Below, piece by piece: positions 1 to 5,574 of a DNA stretch of 10,829 bases. The notes beneath the pieces were generated by a model. That model was not told where the DNA came from, did no database searches, and saw only the letters and a list, made by a program, of their open reading frames with translations. The stretch is from Actinomycetota bacterium. GTDB lineage: Bacteria > Actinomycetota > Acidimicrobiia > Acidimicrobiales > JAMCPL01. The stretch is taken from NCBI GenBank assembly GCA_023379725.1, contig JAMCPC010000017.1, positions 6,766 to 17,594 on the forward strand, written 5' to 3'. Each line of letters opens with the position of its first letter. Within the stretch, counting starts at the first letter, position 1. Both the position numbers and the translations under genes were made by a program.

Positions 1-122
1 TCCATAGTGTCCATATACCAGATTATATATGAATACGCTCTACCTCCACGCTGGATAAGTTTCTCACGTTGCAGCACTGGCTATGAAGAATTGTAAAAAC
101 TCACAATACCAGGATAAATCCC
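1..122. other. Left edge, no supported gene
   Basis: No gene can be supported here. On the plus strand one frame is open from the edge to a TAA at about 94-96 (31 codons). On the minus strand a frame opens with GTG at 77-75 and runs off the left edge (about 25 codons). Neither has a recognisable motif, and the GTG has no Shine-Dalgarno sequence. A weak inverted repeat (ATTGT/ACAAT) lies around 93-111, just downstream of the DUF488 stop codon. It is too short to call a terminator. Confidence 0.3.
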
Positions 123-539
123 TTATAGGCGACGATAGCCTGCATTCAAGGATCGCAATACCTCATACAATACAGCGGCACCTGAGATATCTAATTCTCT
201 GGTAGCAGTCAAAATTACTAACGACCTGCGCCTTGATATCTCTACAAGACGAGACAACTCGCCAGTAGCTATATCAGTAGACAACTCATCACGATACCTC
301 CTGGAGAACTCCTCAAAACGAGCCGGATCGTGACCATACCACTTACGCAATTCGGTACTGGGGGCAATCTCTTTAGCCCATTCGTCTATATCTGCATCTG
401 CCTTTGAGATGCCACGAGGCCATAGTCTATCTACTAAGACACGATACTCATCGCCGGTACGACCAGTAGCGTCATATACACGAAGTAACTCTATACGATA
501 TCCTTTGGAATGCTGCCGACTACTGTTGGAAGATGCCAA
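123..539 (-). CDS. DUF488 (YeaO-like) family protein
   Basis: A 138-residue soluble protein of the DUF488/YeaO family, whose biochemical role is unknown. The family signature is clear: RVLVDRLWPRGISK at about residues 33-46, then a conserved acidic/Trp segment (DEWAKEIAPS), then ELRKWYGHDP at about 63-72 and a FSRRYRDEL helix. A longer reading with ATG at 587 is possible but would overlap the upstream gene by 32 bases and add a non-conserved tail. I prefer TTG at 539-537. It is preceded by AGAGGTGAT, a strong Shine-Dalgarno match, and leaves a 16-base gap after the upstream stop codon. It is the last gene of a three-gene minus-strand cluster behind a DUF2249 and a SufT-like gene. The family assignment is firm; the start codon is less so. 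Confidence 0.88.
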   Translation of the reverse strand: MASSNSSRQHSKGYRIELLRVYDATGRTGDEYRVLVDRLWPRGISKADADIDEWAKEIAPSTELRKWYGHDPARFEEFSRRYRDELSTDIATGELSRLVEISRRRSLVILTATRELDISGAAVLYEVLRSLNAGYRRL

Positions 540-555
540 TATATCACCTCTCCCC

Positions 556-921
556 TTATCGGAACCCAAGAAGTCTGGCCGCATCATCGTTTATCATTTG
601 AGGACTCCATGGTGGATCCCATACAAGTCGTATTTCCACGTCCGAGATGCCACTAGCCTGCTTAATGGCAGACTGAGCAACTTCAGGAAAGCTCTGCGAA
701 GCAGGACAACCTGGTGTAGTCAAAGTCATCTCCACGATGATCCTCCCATTCTCCACATGCACTCCATAGACAAGCCCCAACGAGACTACATCGAGACAAA
801 GCTCCGGATCGTATACATCACCGAGCGCACGCCAAACTACCTCAAGAATGTCATCAACATCAGCACCATCATTGCCATCAATCTCATCAGGATTGGCGGC
901 AACGTCGTAATCAGCATTCAT
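556..921 (-). CDS. SufT/MIP18-type Fe-S cluster assembly factor (DUF59)
   Basis: A 121-residue protein of the metal-sulfur cluster assembly family (DUF59/MIP18; relatives are SufT, PaaD and the N-terminal domain of some Mrp ATPases). Family members act in Fe-S cluster maturation in the cytosol. Visible signatures are VYDPELCLDVVSLGLVYGV at about residues 36-54, a beta strand with TTPGCPAS holding the conserved Cys72, and a C-terminal LVWDPPWSP segment followed by LLGFR. The chosen ATG at 921-919 overlaps the TGA of the upstream DUF2249 gene as ATGA, and GGAGAG lies just upstream, so translation is probably coupled. A longer start at 948 is possible but would overlap by 31 bases. The N-terminal 25 residues are acidic and variable. 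A role in Fe-S maturation is inferred from the family; the specific target is unknown. Confidence 0.9.
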   Translation of the reverse strand: MNADYDVAANPDEIDGNDGADVDDILEVVWRALGDVYDPELCLDVVSLGLVYGVHVENGRIIVEMTLTTPGCPASQSFPEVAQSAIKQASGISDVEIRLVWDPPWSPQMINDDAARLLGFR

Positions 922-1139
922 TTGGCTCTCCGAAATACTACTCTCCAATCAGTGCCGCCTATATTAGTCGCTTCATAGTCAAACCCCTGAGACGACAGAA
1001 CTCCTTCCAACGGAACAGGCTCAAAGGGTGCAAGGATAATCAATTCATCGTCATCGGCAAGTTCCCCTACCGCAGACATAATCATGTCAAACGGTTCATC
1101 ACCTGCTGCAATGATTGGACGAACATCTAAGATAGCCAT
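918..1139 (-). CDS. DUF2249 domain protein
   Basis: A 73-residue single-domain DUF2249 protein (a TusA/SirA-like small fold). Recognisable blocks are LDVRPIIAAGDEPFDMIM at residues 4-21, LIILAPFEPVPLEGVL at about 33-48, and the terminal GGTDWRVVFRR. Members often sit beside nitrosative-stress, denitrification or Fe-S genes. The biochemical role is not established, so none is asserted. The ATG at 1139-1137 follows GAAAGGAG, a good Shine-Dalgarno sequence about 10 bases upstream. It is the first gene of the cluster and overlaps the SufT-like gene by four bases (ATGA). It is divergent from the oxidase-like membrane protein gene, with both promoters packed into about 75 bases. Confidence 0.88.
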   Translation of the reverse strand: MAILDVRPIIAAGDEPFDMIMSAVGELADDDELIILAPFEPVPLEGVLSSQGFDYEATNIGGTDWRVVFRRAK

Positions 1140-1185
1140 ACTTAACTCGCTCCTTTCAAAAGATCCATAAGATGAACTTAATTTT

Positions 1186-1213
1186 TATAGTATATGTTAG
1201 AATTATAGCTGTT
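1186..1213. promoter_or_regulatory. Divergent promoter region (DUF2249 cluster / membrane protein)
   Basis: An A/T-rich stretch lies between two divergent genes. On the minus strand TATACT (1194-1189) would start transcription about 40 bases before the DUF2249 ATG. On the plus strand TGTTAGAAT (1195-1203) reads as an extended -10 and would start transcription at about 1210, only a few bases before the ATG at 1214. No good -35 hexamer was found for either. The two promoters would overlap, which could couple the two transcription units. Confidence 0.35.
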
Positions 1214-2554
1214 ATGATCGGTGAATACAAGCAACCAGCCATCCAAGAAAAAAAATCAGTAGCTACCTGGTCTAATCGCCCACCTGGCGTACCCAGCGCA
1301 GTACCTCCTCCAGCCATCCCTCTGGCATTTCTCTCTGCATCAGCACTGGGACTTGCTGCAACTGGCATAGCCCTACTATGGGCACGACATGATGGGATAC
1401 CAGATCCGACAACAGATCCGGTCGTAGCCGTTACTCATCTCTGCGTTCTGGCCACCTTATCGGTGGGAATAATCGGTGCCATTCACCAGTTCATACCCGT
1501 CATCACGAGTCATTCTCTACGTTCTACTCGTTTATCATGGGCTGCCCTGGTTGTATGGATCTCTGCATCCTGGATGTTACCAATTGGTATTGCTACGCAA
1601 ACAGAGTATGTTACCGTAGTCAGCGGGATACTGGCGGCCTGTGGCCTGACTATCATCCTGTCTAATGTCCTCCCGGCTCTCACAAACGCTCCATCCAATG
1701 CATCCGTAAACGGGCTACGGCTCTCTCTGCTGGGTGCTATGTTTACTACACTACTCGGAGTAACATTTGTATTTGATCGCCAGACCAATTGGTTCTCCAT
1801 CTCTCCACACGAGGATATGGCCATGGGAATAGCAGGGCTTTTCGCATGGCTAGGGCTAACATATGTCGCGGTCAGCCAGAAACTCTGGCCAATGTTCTTT
1901 CTCGCGCATGTCCCCGGCAAGCACAGATCAGGAGGTATTGCAGTAATAAGTTTTTTCATCGGTGCAACCATGCTCGCCAGCGGAATTGGCTTCTCTCTCC
2001 CGTGGCTTGCGTGGCCAGGCGCAATAATACTCCTGGTCGGTATTGCGGCCCACTATACAAGTCTTGTTAGCCACATAAAGCACCGGAAACGCAAAACCGA
2101 TCTACATCTTGTATACGTAGTAACATCATCTATTTGGCTTTTGTTCAGTATACTGCTTGCACTTGGCACCTTAGTCGTTACCCGCTACAACCACACCCAG
2201 GGAGAAGCTTTGGCGGCAACGGTAATAGTATGTGCTGCAGGCTGGCTGCTGACCGCAATAGTCGGACATGTGTATAAAATTGTACCATTCATCTCGTGGA
2301 CCATACTCAGATCACGGGGAATAATCGCTGGTTCAAACGGTAAGCAAATCATGTTCTCGGATCTGTACGATCACCGTTTTGCTGCAACTACATATGTAAC
2401 AGTCACGTTAGGTATAGCATCGGTTGCGACCGGATATGCAACATCCAATGCAACACTAATAGCAGTAGGTGGGTTGTGCCTTCTGGCAACAGCCTTCATC
2501 ACACTGGTGAACTTAACTACGGGCACACTTCATTTCCTCCGCTACGACAAGTAG
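1214..2554 (+). CDS. 12-TM membrane protein, heme-copper oxidase subunit I / NnrS-like
   Basis: A 446-residue polytopic membrane protein with about twelve hydrophobic segments (roughly 36-56, 70-98, 107-129, 134-154, 170-189, 202-224, 241-261, 266-284, 298-322, 333-356, 391-408 and 414-438). Conserved-looking blocks in helices carry histidines: VTHL...GAIHQFIPV (H75, H91), SPHEDMAMGIAG...SQKLWPMF (H199) and GHVYKIVPFISW (H352). These resemble the His-bearing helices of the cbb3/NnrS-like heme-copper superfamily. The full catalytic ligand set of a true oxidase is not evident, so oxidase activity is not claimed. The start is uncertain. ATG at 1172 adds 14 residues, but the intervening DNA looks like a promoter. 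Neither start has a Shine-Dalgarno sequence, so the 1214 ATG may be nearly leaderless. The gene is divergent from DUF2249/SufT-like genes and convergent with ARC, with stops 17 bases apart and no terminator hairpin visible. Confidence 0.75.
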   Translation: MIGEYKQPAIQEKKSVATWSNRPPGVPSAVPPPAIPLAFLSASALGLAATGIALLWARHDGIPDPTTDPVVAVTHLCVLATLSVGIIGAIHQFIPVITSHSLRSTRLSWAALVVWISASWMLPIGIATQTEYVTVVSGILAACGLTIILSNVLPALTNAPSNASVNGLRLSLLGAMFTTLLGVTFVFDRQTNWFSISPHEDMAMGIAGLFAWLGLTYVAVSQKLWPMFFLAHVPGKHRSGGIAVISFFIGATMLASGIGFSLPWLAWPGAIILLVGIAAHYTSLVSHIKHRKRKTDLHLVYVVTSSIWLLFSILLALGTLVVTRYNHTQGEALAATVIVCAAGWLLTAIVGHVYKIVPFISWTILRSRGIIAGSNGKQIMFSDLYDHRFAATTYVTVTLGIASVATGYATSNATLIAVGGLCLLATAFITLVNLTTGTLHFLRYDK

Positions 2555-2571
2555 CTGTTCACCAGCGACAA

Positions 2572-4338
2572 CTAGAGGTACTGACCAGTACCGACCCTCT
2601 CTATAGACCTTCCACCCTTGGTCTCGTTGTGCTCCGAAACCAGTGTCCTCACGTAGACAATCCTCTCGCCCTTCTTACCTGAGATCTTGGCCCAGTCATC
2701 TGGATTGGTAGTATTGGGAAGGTCCTCATTTTCCTTGTACTCCTGATGGATGGACGAGATAAGATCGTCAAGCATGATGCCGGTTCCCTCGTCTGCGATC
2801 TGACGCTTTATGGCAGATTTTTTAGCTCGCCTGACGACGTTCTCTATCATGGCACCAGAAGCAAAATCCTTGAAGTAGAGTACTTCCTTATCCCCATTTT
2901 GATAGGTGACTTCAAGGAAACGATTATCATCTCCCAATGAGAACATCTCAGCCACTGCAGTATCTATCATCGCTTTGACTGCCTTGGCCGGGTCCCCCCC
3001 TCCCAGCGAAGCTACTTCGTTCTCATCTATCGGCAGGTCGTGGGTGAGATATTTGGAGAATATCTGGGCAGATGCAACCTCATCAGGACGCTCAATCTTT
3101 ATCTTCACGTCCAGGCGCCCGGGACGGAGAATTGCGGGGTCTATCAAATCCTCGCGATTCGATGCACCTATGACTATGACATCTTTCAACGCCTCTACTC
3201 CATCTATCTCGGCCAGCAACTGCGGAACTATAGTCGATTCCATGTCTGAGCTGATCCCTGTCCCCCTGGTGCGGAAGAGCGAGTCCATCTCATCGAAGAA
3301 TACGATCACAGGCACGCCCTCCTCGGCTTTCTCCCTGGCTCGCTCGAATACCAGGCGCAACTGCCTCTCAGTCTCTCCAACGTACTTATTCAACAATTCA
3401 GGGCCTTTTATGTTCAGAAAGTAGCTACGCGCCTCACTATTTCCGGTGACATCGGCCACCTTGTGGGCGAGCGAATTGGCAACCGCCTTTGCAATAAGGG
3501 TCTTACCGCATCCTGGTGGACCATAGAGCAGGATACCCTTTGGTGCCGGTAACTTGTAATCGTTGTATAGCTTCCTGTACAGATAGGGAAGTTCTACTGC
3601 ATCTGTAATCGCTTCGATCTGGCTGTCGAGTCCACCTACATCGCTATAGGTCACATTTGGAACCTCTTCAAGAACCAACTCTTCCACCTCTGGACGCGGA
3701 AGCCTCTCTACAACCAGCATCCCTCTGGGCTCCATCAGTAGAGTATCACCTGAACGCAGCTTTTCGTTCTCAAGGTCGTTGGCCAGTTCGACTACCCTCT
3801 CTTCGTCTGCCCGGGCGTACACTATTGCCCGCTTCTTGCCCTCCAGCACCTCCTTTACGGTGACCACCTCGCCATTACTTTCAGGCTCGGTCGCCATCAG
3901 GACAGCATAAGACTCATTCAAGAGCACTTCCTGTCCTTTGATGAGCGTAGATATATCTACATCGGGATGTACCGATACCCTCATCTTCCTGCCGGCGGTA
4001 AGTATATCTACCGTACCATCATCATTTGCCCGAAGAAACGTGCCATATCCGCAGGGAGGCTGGGCCAATTTGGCAACCTCTTCGCGCAACGATTCCACAT
4101 GCTCCTTGGCCTGTTGCAGGGCAAAGACAAGCTTCTCGTTTCGTGAATTAGCCTGAGCAAGCTGAGACCTTGCCTCATGCAACTTATCCTCCAGCAACCT
4201 GTAATGCCCAGATTCATCAGTGTCTCGACGGCGCAGGATAGATAGTTCCTCTTCTACCTCATTCAGCTGGCGCTTAAGCCTGTATAATTCTGCATCTCTG
4301 GAAGTTCTCTCGTCATCATTATCTCTCTCCAGTGCCAT
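2572..4338 (-). CDS. Proteasome-associated AAA+ ATPase ARC/Mpa
   Basis: A 588-residue hexameric AAA+ unfoldase (Mpa/ARC) of the actinobacterial Pup-proteasome system. It binds pupylated proteins, unfolds them and feeds them into the 20S core. Layout: an N-terminal coiled coil at about 10-92 (Pup-binding in Mpa), two OB-type interdomain folds at about 95-225, then the AAA+ module with Walker A GPPGCGKT at 273-280, pore-loop KYVG at about 318-321, Walker B VIVFFDE at 344-350, and the arginine-finger segment ILRPGRLD at about 403-410. The C-terminus is GTGQYL; a terminal QYL is the motif used by Mpa to dock on the proteasome. Mycobacterial Mpa is about 609 residues, so this is full length. The ATG follows a perfect AGGAGG. 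No pup, dop, prcBA or pafA lies in the window. Confidence 0.96.
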   Translation of the reverse strand: MALERDNDDERTSRDAELYRLKRQLNEVEEELSILRRRDTDESGHYRLLEDKLHEARSQLAQANSRNEKLVFALQQAKEHVESLREEVAKLAQPPCGYGTFLRANDDGTVDILTAGRKMRVSVHPDVDISTLIKGQEVLLNESYAVLMATEPESNGEVVTVKEVLEGKKRAIVYARADEERVVELANDLENEKLRSGDTLLMEPRGMLVVERLPRPEVEELVLEEVPNVTYSDVGGLDSQIEAITDAVELPYLYRKLYNDYKLPAPKGILLYGPPGCGKTLIAKAVANSLAHKVADVTGNSEARSYFLNIKGPELLNKYVGETERQLRLVFERAREKAEEGVPVIVFFDEMDSLFRTRGTGISSDMESTIVPQLLAEIDGVEALKDVIVIGASNREDLIDPAILRPGRLDVKIKIERPDEVASAQIFSKYLTHDLPIDENEVASLGGGDPAKAVKAMIDTAVAEMFSLGDDNRFLEVTYQNGDKEVLYFKDFASGAMIENVVRRAKKSAIKRQIADEGTGIMLDDLISSIHQEYKENEDLPNTTNPDDWAKISGKKGERIVYVRTLVSEHNETKGGRSIERVGTGQYL

Positions 4339-4362
4339 AACAACCTCCTATTGCCAATTCTA
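4339..4362 (-). promoter_or_regulatory. ARC ribosome binding site and possible -10
   Basis: AGGAGG (4349-4344 on the minus strand) lies five bases before the ARC ATG and fixes that start. TAGAAT at 4362-4357 is a possible -10, which would give a short leader of only a few bases before the binding site. No -35 match is evident, so the promoter part is weak while the ribosome binding site is strong. Confidence 0.55.
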
Positions 4363-4595
4363 ATGCGGTACCGGCACTTTGCTGCTACTGTATTAACCAC
4401 TTATATCATCAAGTACCTGCCTACAAGTATCAACCTACTACAATTCAGAGCGATTACTGTTCATTGGATAATTAGTCTGTCAAGCCAGTATGTACATCTT
4501 ACCGAATATGGCTATCTTCGCTGGCACCGTGATAGAATAACAATAAGGCGTGATAGATATTACGTCATGACTGATAAGTTCAGGAGGATTACTAA
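4363..4595. other. Divergent spacer between ARC and ferredoxin genes
   Basis: No open frame with protein-like content and no tRNA-like fold was seen. The sequence CGTGATAGA occurs twice (4528-4536 and 4549-4557), 21 bases apart, which is two helical turns. That makes it a possible operator or activator site for the ferredoxin promoter. AGGAGG at 4582-4587 is the ferredoxin ribosome binding site, eight bases before its GTG start. Confidence 0.3.
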
Positions 4596-4832
4596 GTGAA
4601 AGTTTGGATTGATCAAGATCTGTGCACTGGAGATGGACTGTGCGAAGAAATCTGTCCACCGGTATTCACACTGCTGGATGACGGACTTGCATATGTCAAA
4701 GACGGCGACACCGTAATGAATGACCCAGGAGGCCAGGCTGGGATAGTGGCAGTACCGGCAGACCTTGAGGATGCAGTGCAAGAAGCATCGGAAGAGTGTC
4801 CCGGTGAATGCATATTCATCGAAGCGGATTGA
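4596..4832 (+). CDS. Small 3Fe-4S-type ferredoxin
   Basis: A 78-residue soluble electron-transfer protein. The N-terminal cluster motif is C10-x2-D13-x2-C16-x3-C20-P: aspartate stands where a 4Cys [4Fe-4S] ferredoxin has its second cysteine, typical of [3Fe-4S] or Asp-ligated ferredoxins of actinobacteria. The C-terminal ligand region is ECPGECIF (C68, C72). An acidic insert of about 40 residues lies between the two halves, with the usual small-ferredoxin fold. The GTG start is supported by a perfect AGGAGG eight bases upstream. Such ferredoxins often serve cytochrome P450s or oxidoreductases, but no such partner gene is in the window, so its redox partner is unknown. It is transcribed divergently from ARC. 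The downstream spacer contains a strong hairpin that might end the transcript. Confidence 0.93.
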   Translation: MKVWIDQDLCTGDGLCEEICPPVFTLLDDGLAYVKDGDTVMNDPGGQAGIVAVPADLEDAVQEASEECPGECIFIEAD

Positions 4833-4843
4833 CCGAAAGGGAG

Positions 4844-4861
4844 CGCAAGCCCCAGACTCTA
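4844..4861 (+). repeat. CGCAAGCCCC element, copy A
   Basis: An 18-base segment starting CGCAAGCCCC and ending TCTA, which recurs in similar form at 5380-5397 (14 of 18 positions match by eye). It resembles the subterminal AAGCCCC...TCTAGCC sequence near the right end of IS200/IS605-type elements that carry tnpB. No tnpB remains nearby. The mobile-element origin is inference. Confidence 0.3.
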
Positions 4862-4880
4862 TTTTAGGAGAGAGGGTCAC

Positions 4881-4937
4881 GGCTCCTCGTCTTCACTTGT
4901 GTCTGGATGCCACCGGACTCCCACAAGTATCGGGAGG
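4881..4937 (+). ncRNA. Structured RNA or terminator hairpin after the ferredoxin gene
   Basis: ACTTGTG (4895-4901) pairs with CACAAGT (4922-4928). TCTGG (4902-4906) pairs with CCGGA (4913-4917), with one G-U pair, a six-base loop and a four-base bulge on the 3' side. CTCC (4883-4886) and GGAG (4933-4936) could add an outer stem. No U-run follows, so it is not a textbook intrinsic terminator. It might be a 3' stabilising hairpin, a small RNA, or a relic of a mobile-element RNA next to copy A. Confidence 0.35.
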
Positions 4938-5058
4938 TACCGGGCAGTATAAAAGTCTGGCAACCGCATGCAAAAGTGATCTATACGCGCTATGGTTGTT
5001 ATCATAGGCAAGATACCTTACGGTTGATCAGTTGTCATAGATAGAAAGGAAACAGGTT

Positions 5059-5262
5059 ATGACTACTACGACAGGAATACTGGATGACCAGTCTATACTG
5101 AAGTATAGGGAGCTACTTGACGCAGAGGATGCTGCATTCGATAATCTTGAACACGCTATCGAAGATGGTGACCGCGGCAACTACGATGAGGATTTCCGCG
5201 CGTGGCAGGAAGCACTGAACAAAAAATTATCCTTTCTGAAGAGGTCTGGTATCCAAATTTAG
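5059..5262 (+). CDS. Hypothetical small acidic protein (67 aa)
   Basis: I do not recognise this 67-residue protein. It begins MTTTTGILDDQSILKYREL and is rich in Asp and Glu (for example EDAAFDNLEHAIEDGDRG), with a basic, helical C-terminal third containing KKLSFLKRSG. It has no cysteines, no membrane segment and no signal peptide, and predicts by eye as helix-turn-helix of the simple hairpin kind, not a DNA-binding HTH. The ATG is supported by AAAGGA about eight bases upstream. Although small and acidic like Pup, it lacks the GGQ or GGE C-terminus, so it is not Pup. It stands alone between the ferredoxin and mdh genes, both spacers being rich in repeats. Its stop codon lies inside a strong RNA hairpin. 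Confidence 0.6.
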   Translation: MTTTTGILDDQSILKYRELLDAEDAAFDNLEHAIEDGDRGNYDEDFRAWQEALNKKLSFLKRSGIQI

Positions 5263-5272
5263 GTCTCTTCAG
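5236..5272 (+). terminator. Hairpin spanning the stop codon of the 67-aa gene
   Basis: CTGAAGAG (5236-5243) pairs perfectly with CTCTTCAG (5265-5272). Allowing two G-U pairs, the stem extends to 12 base pairs closing a 13-base loop. The TAG stop (5260-5262) lies on the loop/3' arm border. No U-tract follows, so it may be a weak or factor-assisted terminator or an mRNA-stabilising structure. Confidence 0.4.
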
Positions 5273-5306
5273 CCTACTCAAGACAACGCTAATATAGTAC
5301 CAGGCA

Positions 5307-5330
5307 TCCAATGCATTATCTTGCATTGGA
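5307..5330. repeat. Inverted repeat (9-bp arms)
   Basis: TCCAATGCA at 5307-5315 and TGCATTGGA at 5322-5330 are perfect inverted copies with a six-base loop (TTATCT). No T-run follows. The right arm runs straight into the tandem octamer repeat. It could be a bidirectional terminator between the 67-aa gene (plus) and mdh (minus), or a protein-binding site. Confidence 0.5.
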
Positions 5331-5354
5331 GTATTGGAGTATTGGAGTATTGAG
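5323..5354. repeat. Tandem 8-bp repeat (GTATTGGA)
   Basis: Four consecutive octamers, GCATTGGA, GTATTGGA, GTATTGGA and GTATTGAG, form a short tandem array with two exact copies. It probably arose by slippage. The unit echoes the right arm of the adjacent inverted repeat. It is non-coding and a possible strain-variable locus. Confidence 0.75.
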
Positions 5355-5379
5355 TCGGTCAACTTGACCAAGCGCACCC

Positions 5380-5397
5380 CGCAAGCCCCTGGTTCTA
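5380..5397 (+). repeat. CGCAAGCCCC element, copy B
   Basis: The second copy of the CGCAAGCCCC...TCTA element, here followed by GCCAAAGG. AAGCCCCTGG...TCTAGCC is the form most like the subterminal sequence of IS200/IS605-type elements. The surrounding 5355-5520 holds no supported gene. TTTTGAACCT is repeated at 5456-5465 and 5474-5483. Confidence 0.3.
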
Positions 5398-5520
5398 GCC
5401 AAAGGTAAGTTCGGTTTAGCCGTAGGAAAGATATCAGATACAGCAGAACTTGATTTTTTGAACCTATACCTTATTTTGAACCTCCCTGCCATTGAAAGTG
5501 GAAAGAGGTCTCCTATATCT

Positions 5521-5574
5521 TTATACCAGTCCGATTCTTTATTTCAGTCTTATACCAGCCTTATACCAGTCCGA
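5521..5574 (-). repeat. Imperfect repeats at the 3' end of mdh
   Basis: TTATACCAGTCCGA occurs at 5521-5534 and again at 5561-5574, with a shorter copy, CTTATACCAGC, between them at 5549-5559. The 5561-5574 copy encodes the last codons and stop of mdh, so the stop-codon region has been duplicated downstream. It is probably slippage or tandem duplication; no terminator hairpin is evident. Confidence 0.7.

Noticed and set aside
1..77. Possible GTG-started minus-strand gene running off the left edge
   Set aside because: About 25 codons, no ribosome binding site and no motif; cannot be supported.
409..978. 189-codon plus-strand open frame
   Set aside because: Antisense shadow of the DUF488 and SufT-like genes, whose family motifs are unambiguous.
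2906..3424. 172-codon plus-strand open frame, rich in Ser/Thr/Arg
   Set aside because: Antisense shadow of the ARC ATPase domain.
4339..4595. tRNA gene in the ARC-ferredoxin spacer
   Set aside because: No T-loop GGTTCGAATCC-like sequence and no cloverleaf arms found by eye.
5059..5262. 67-aa acidic protein as a Pup-like modifier, given ARC nearby
   Set aside because: It ends in SGIQI and lacks the C-terminal GGQ/GGE needed for pupylation; size and acidity alone are not evidence.
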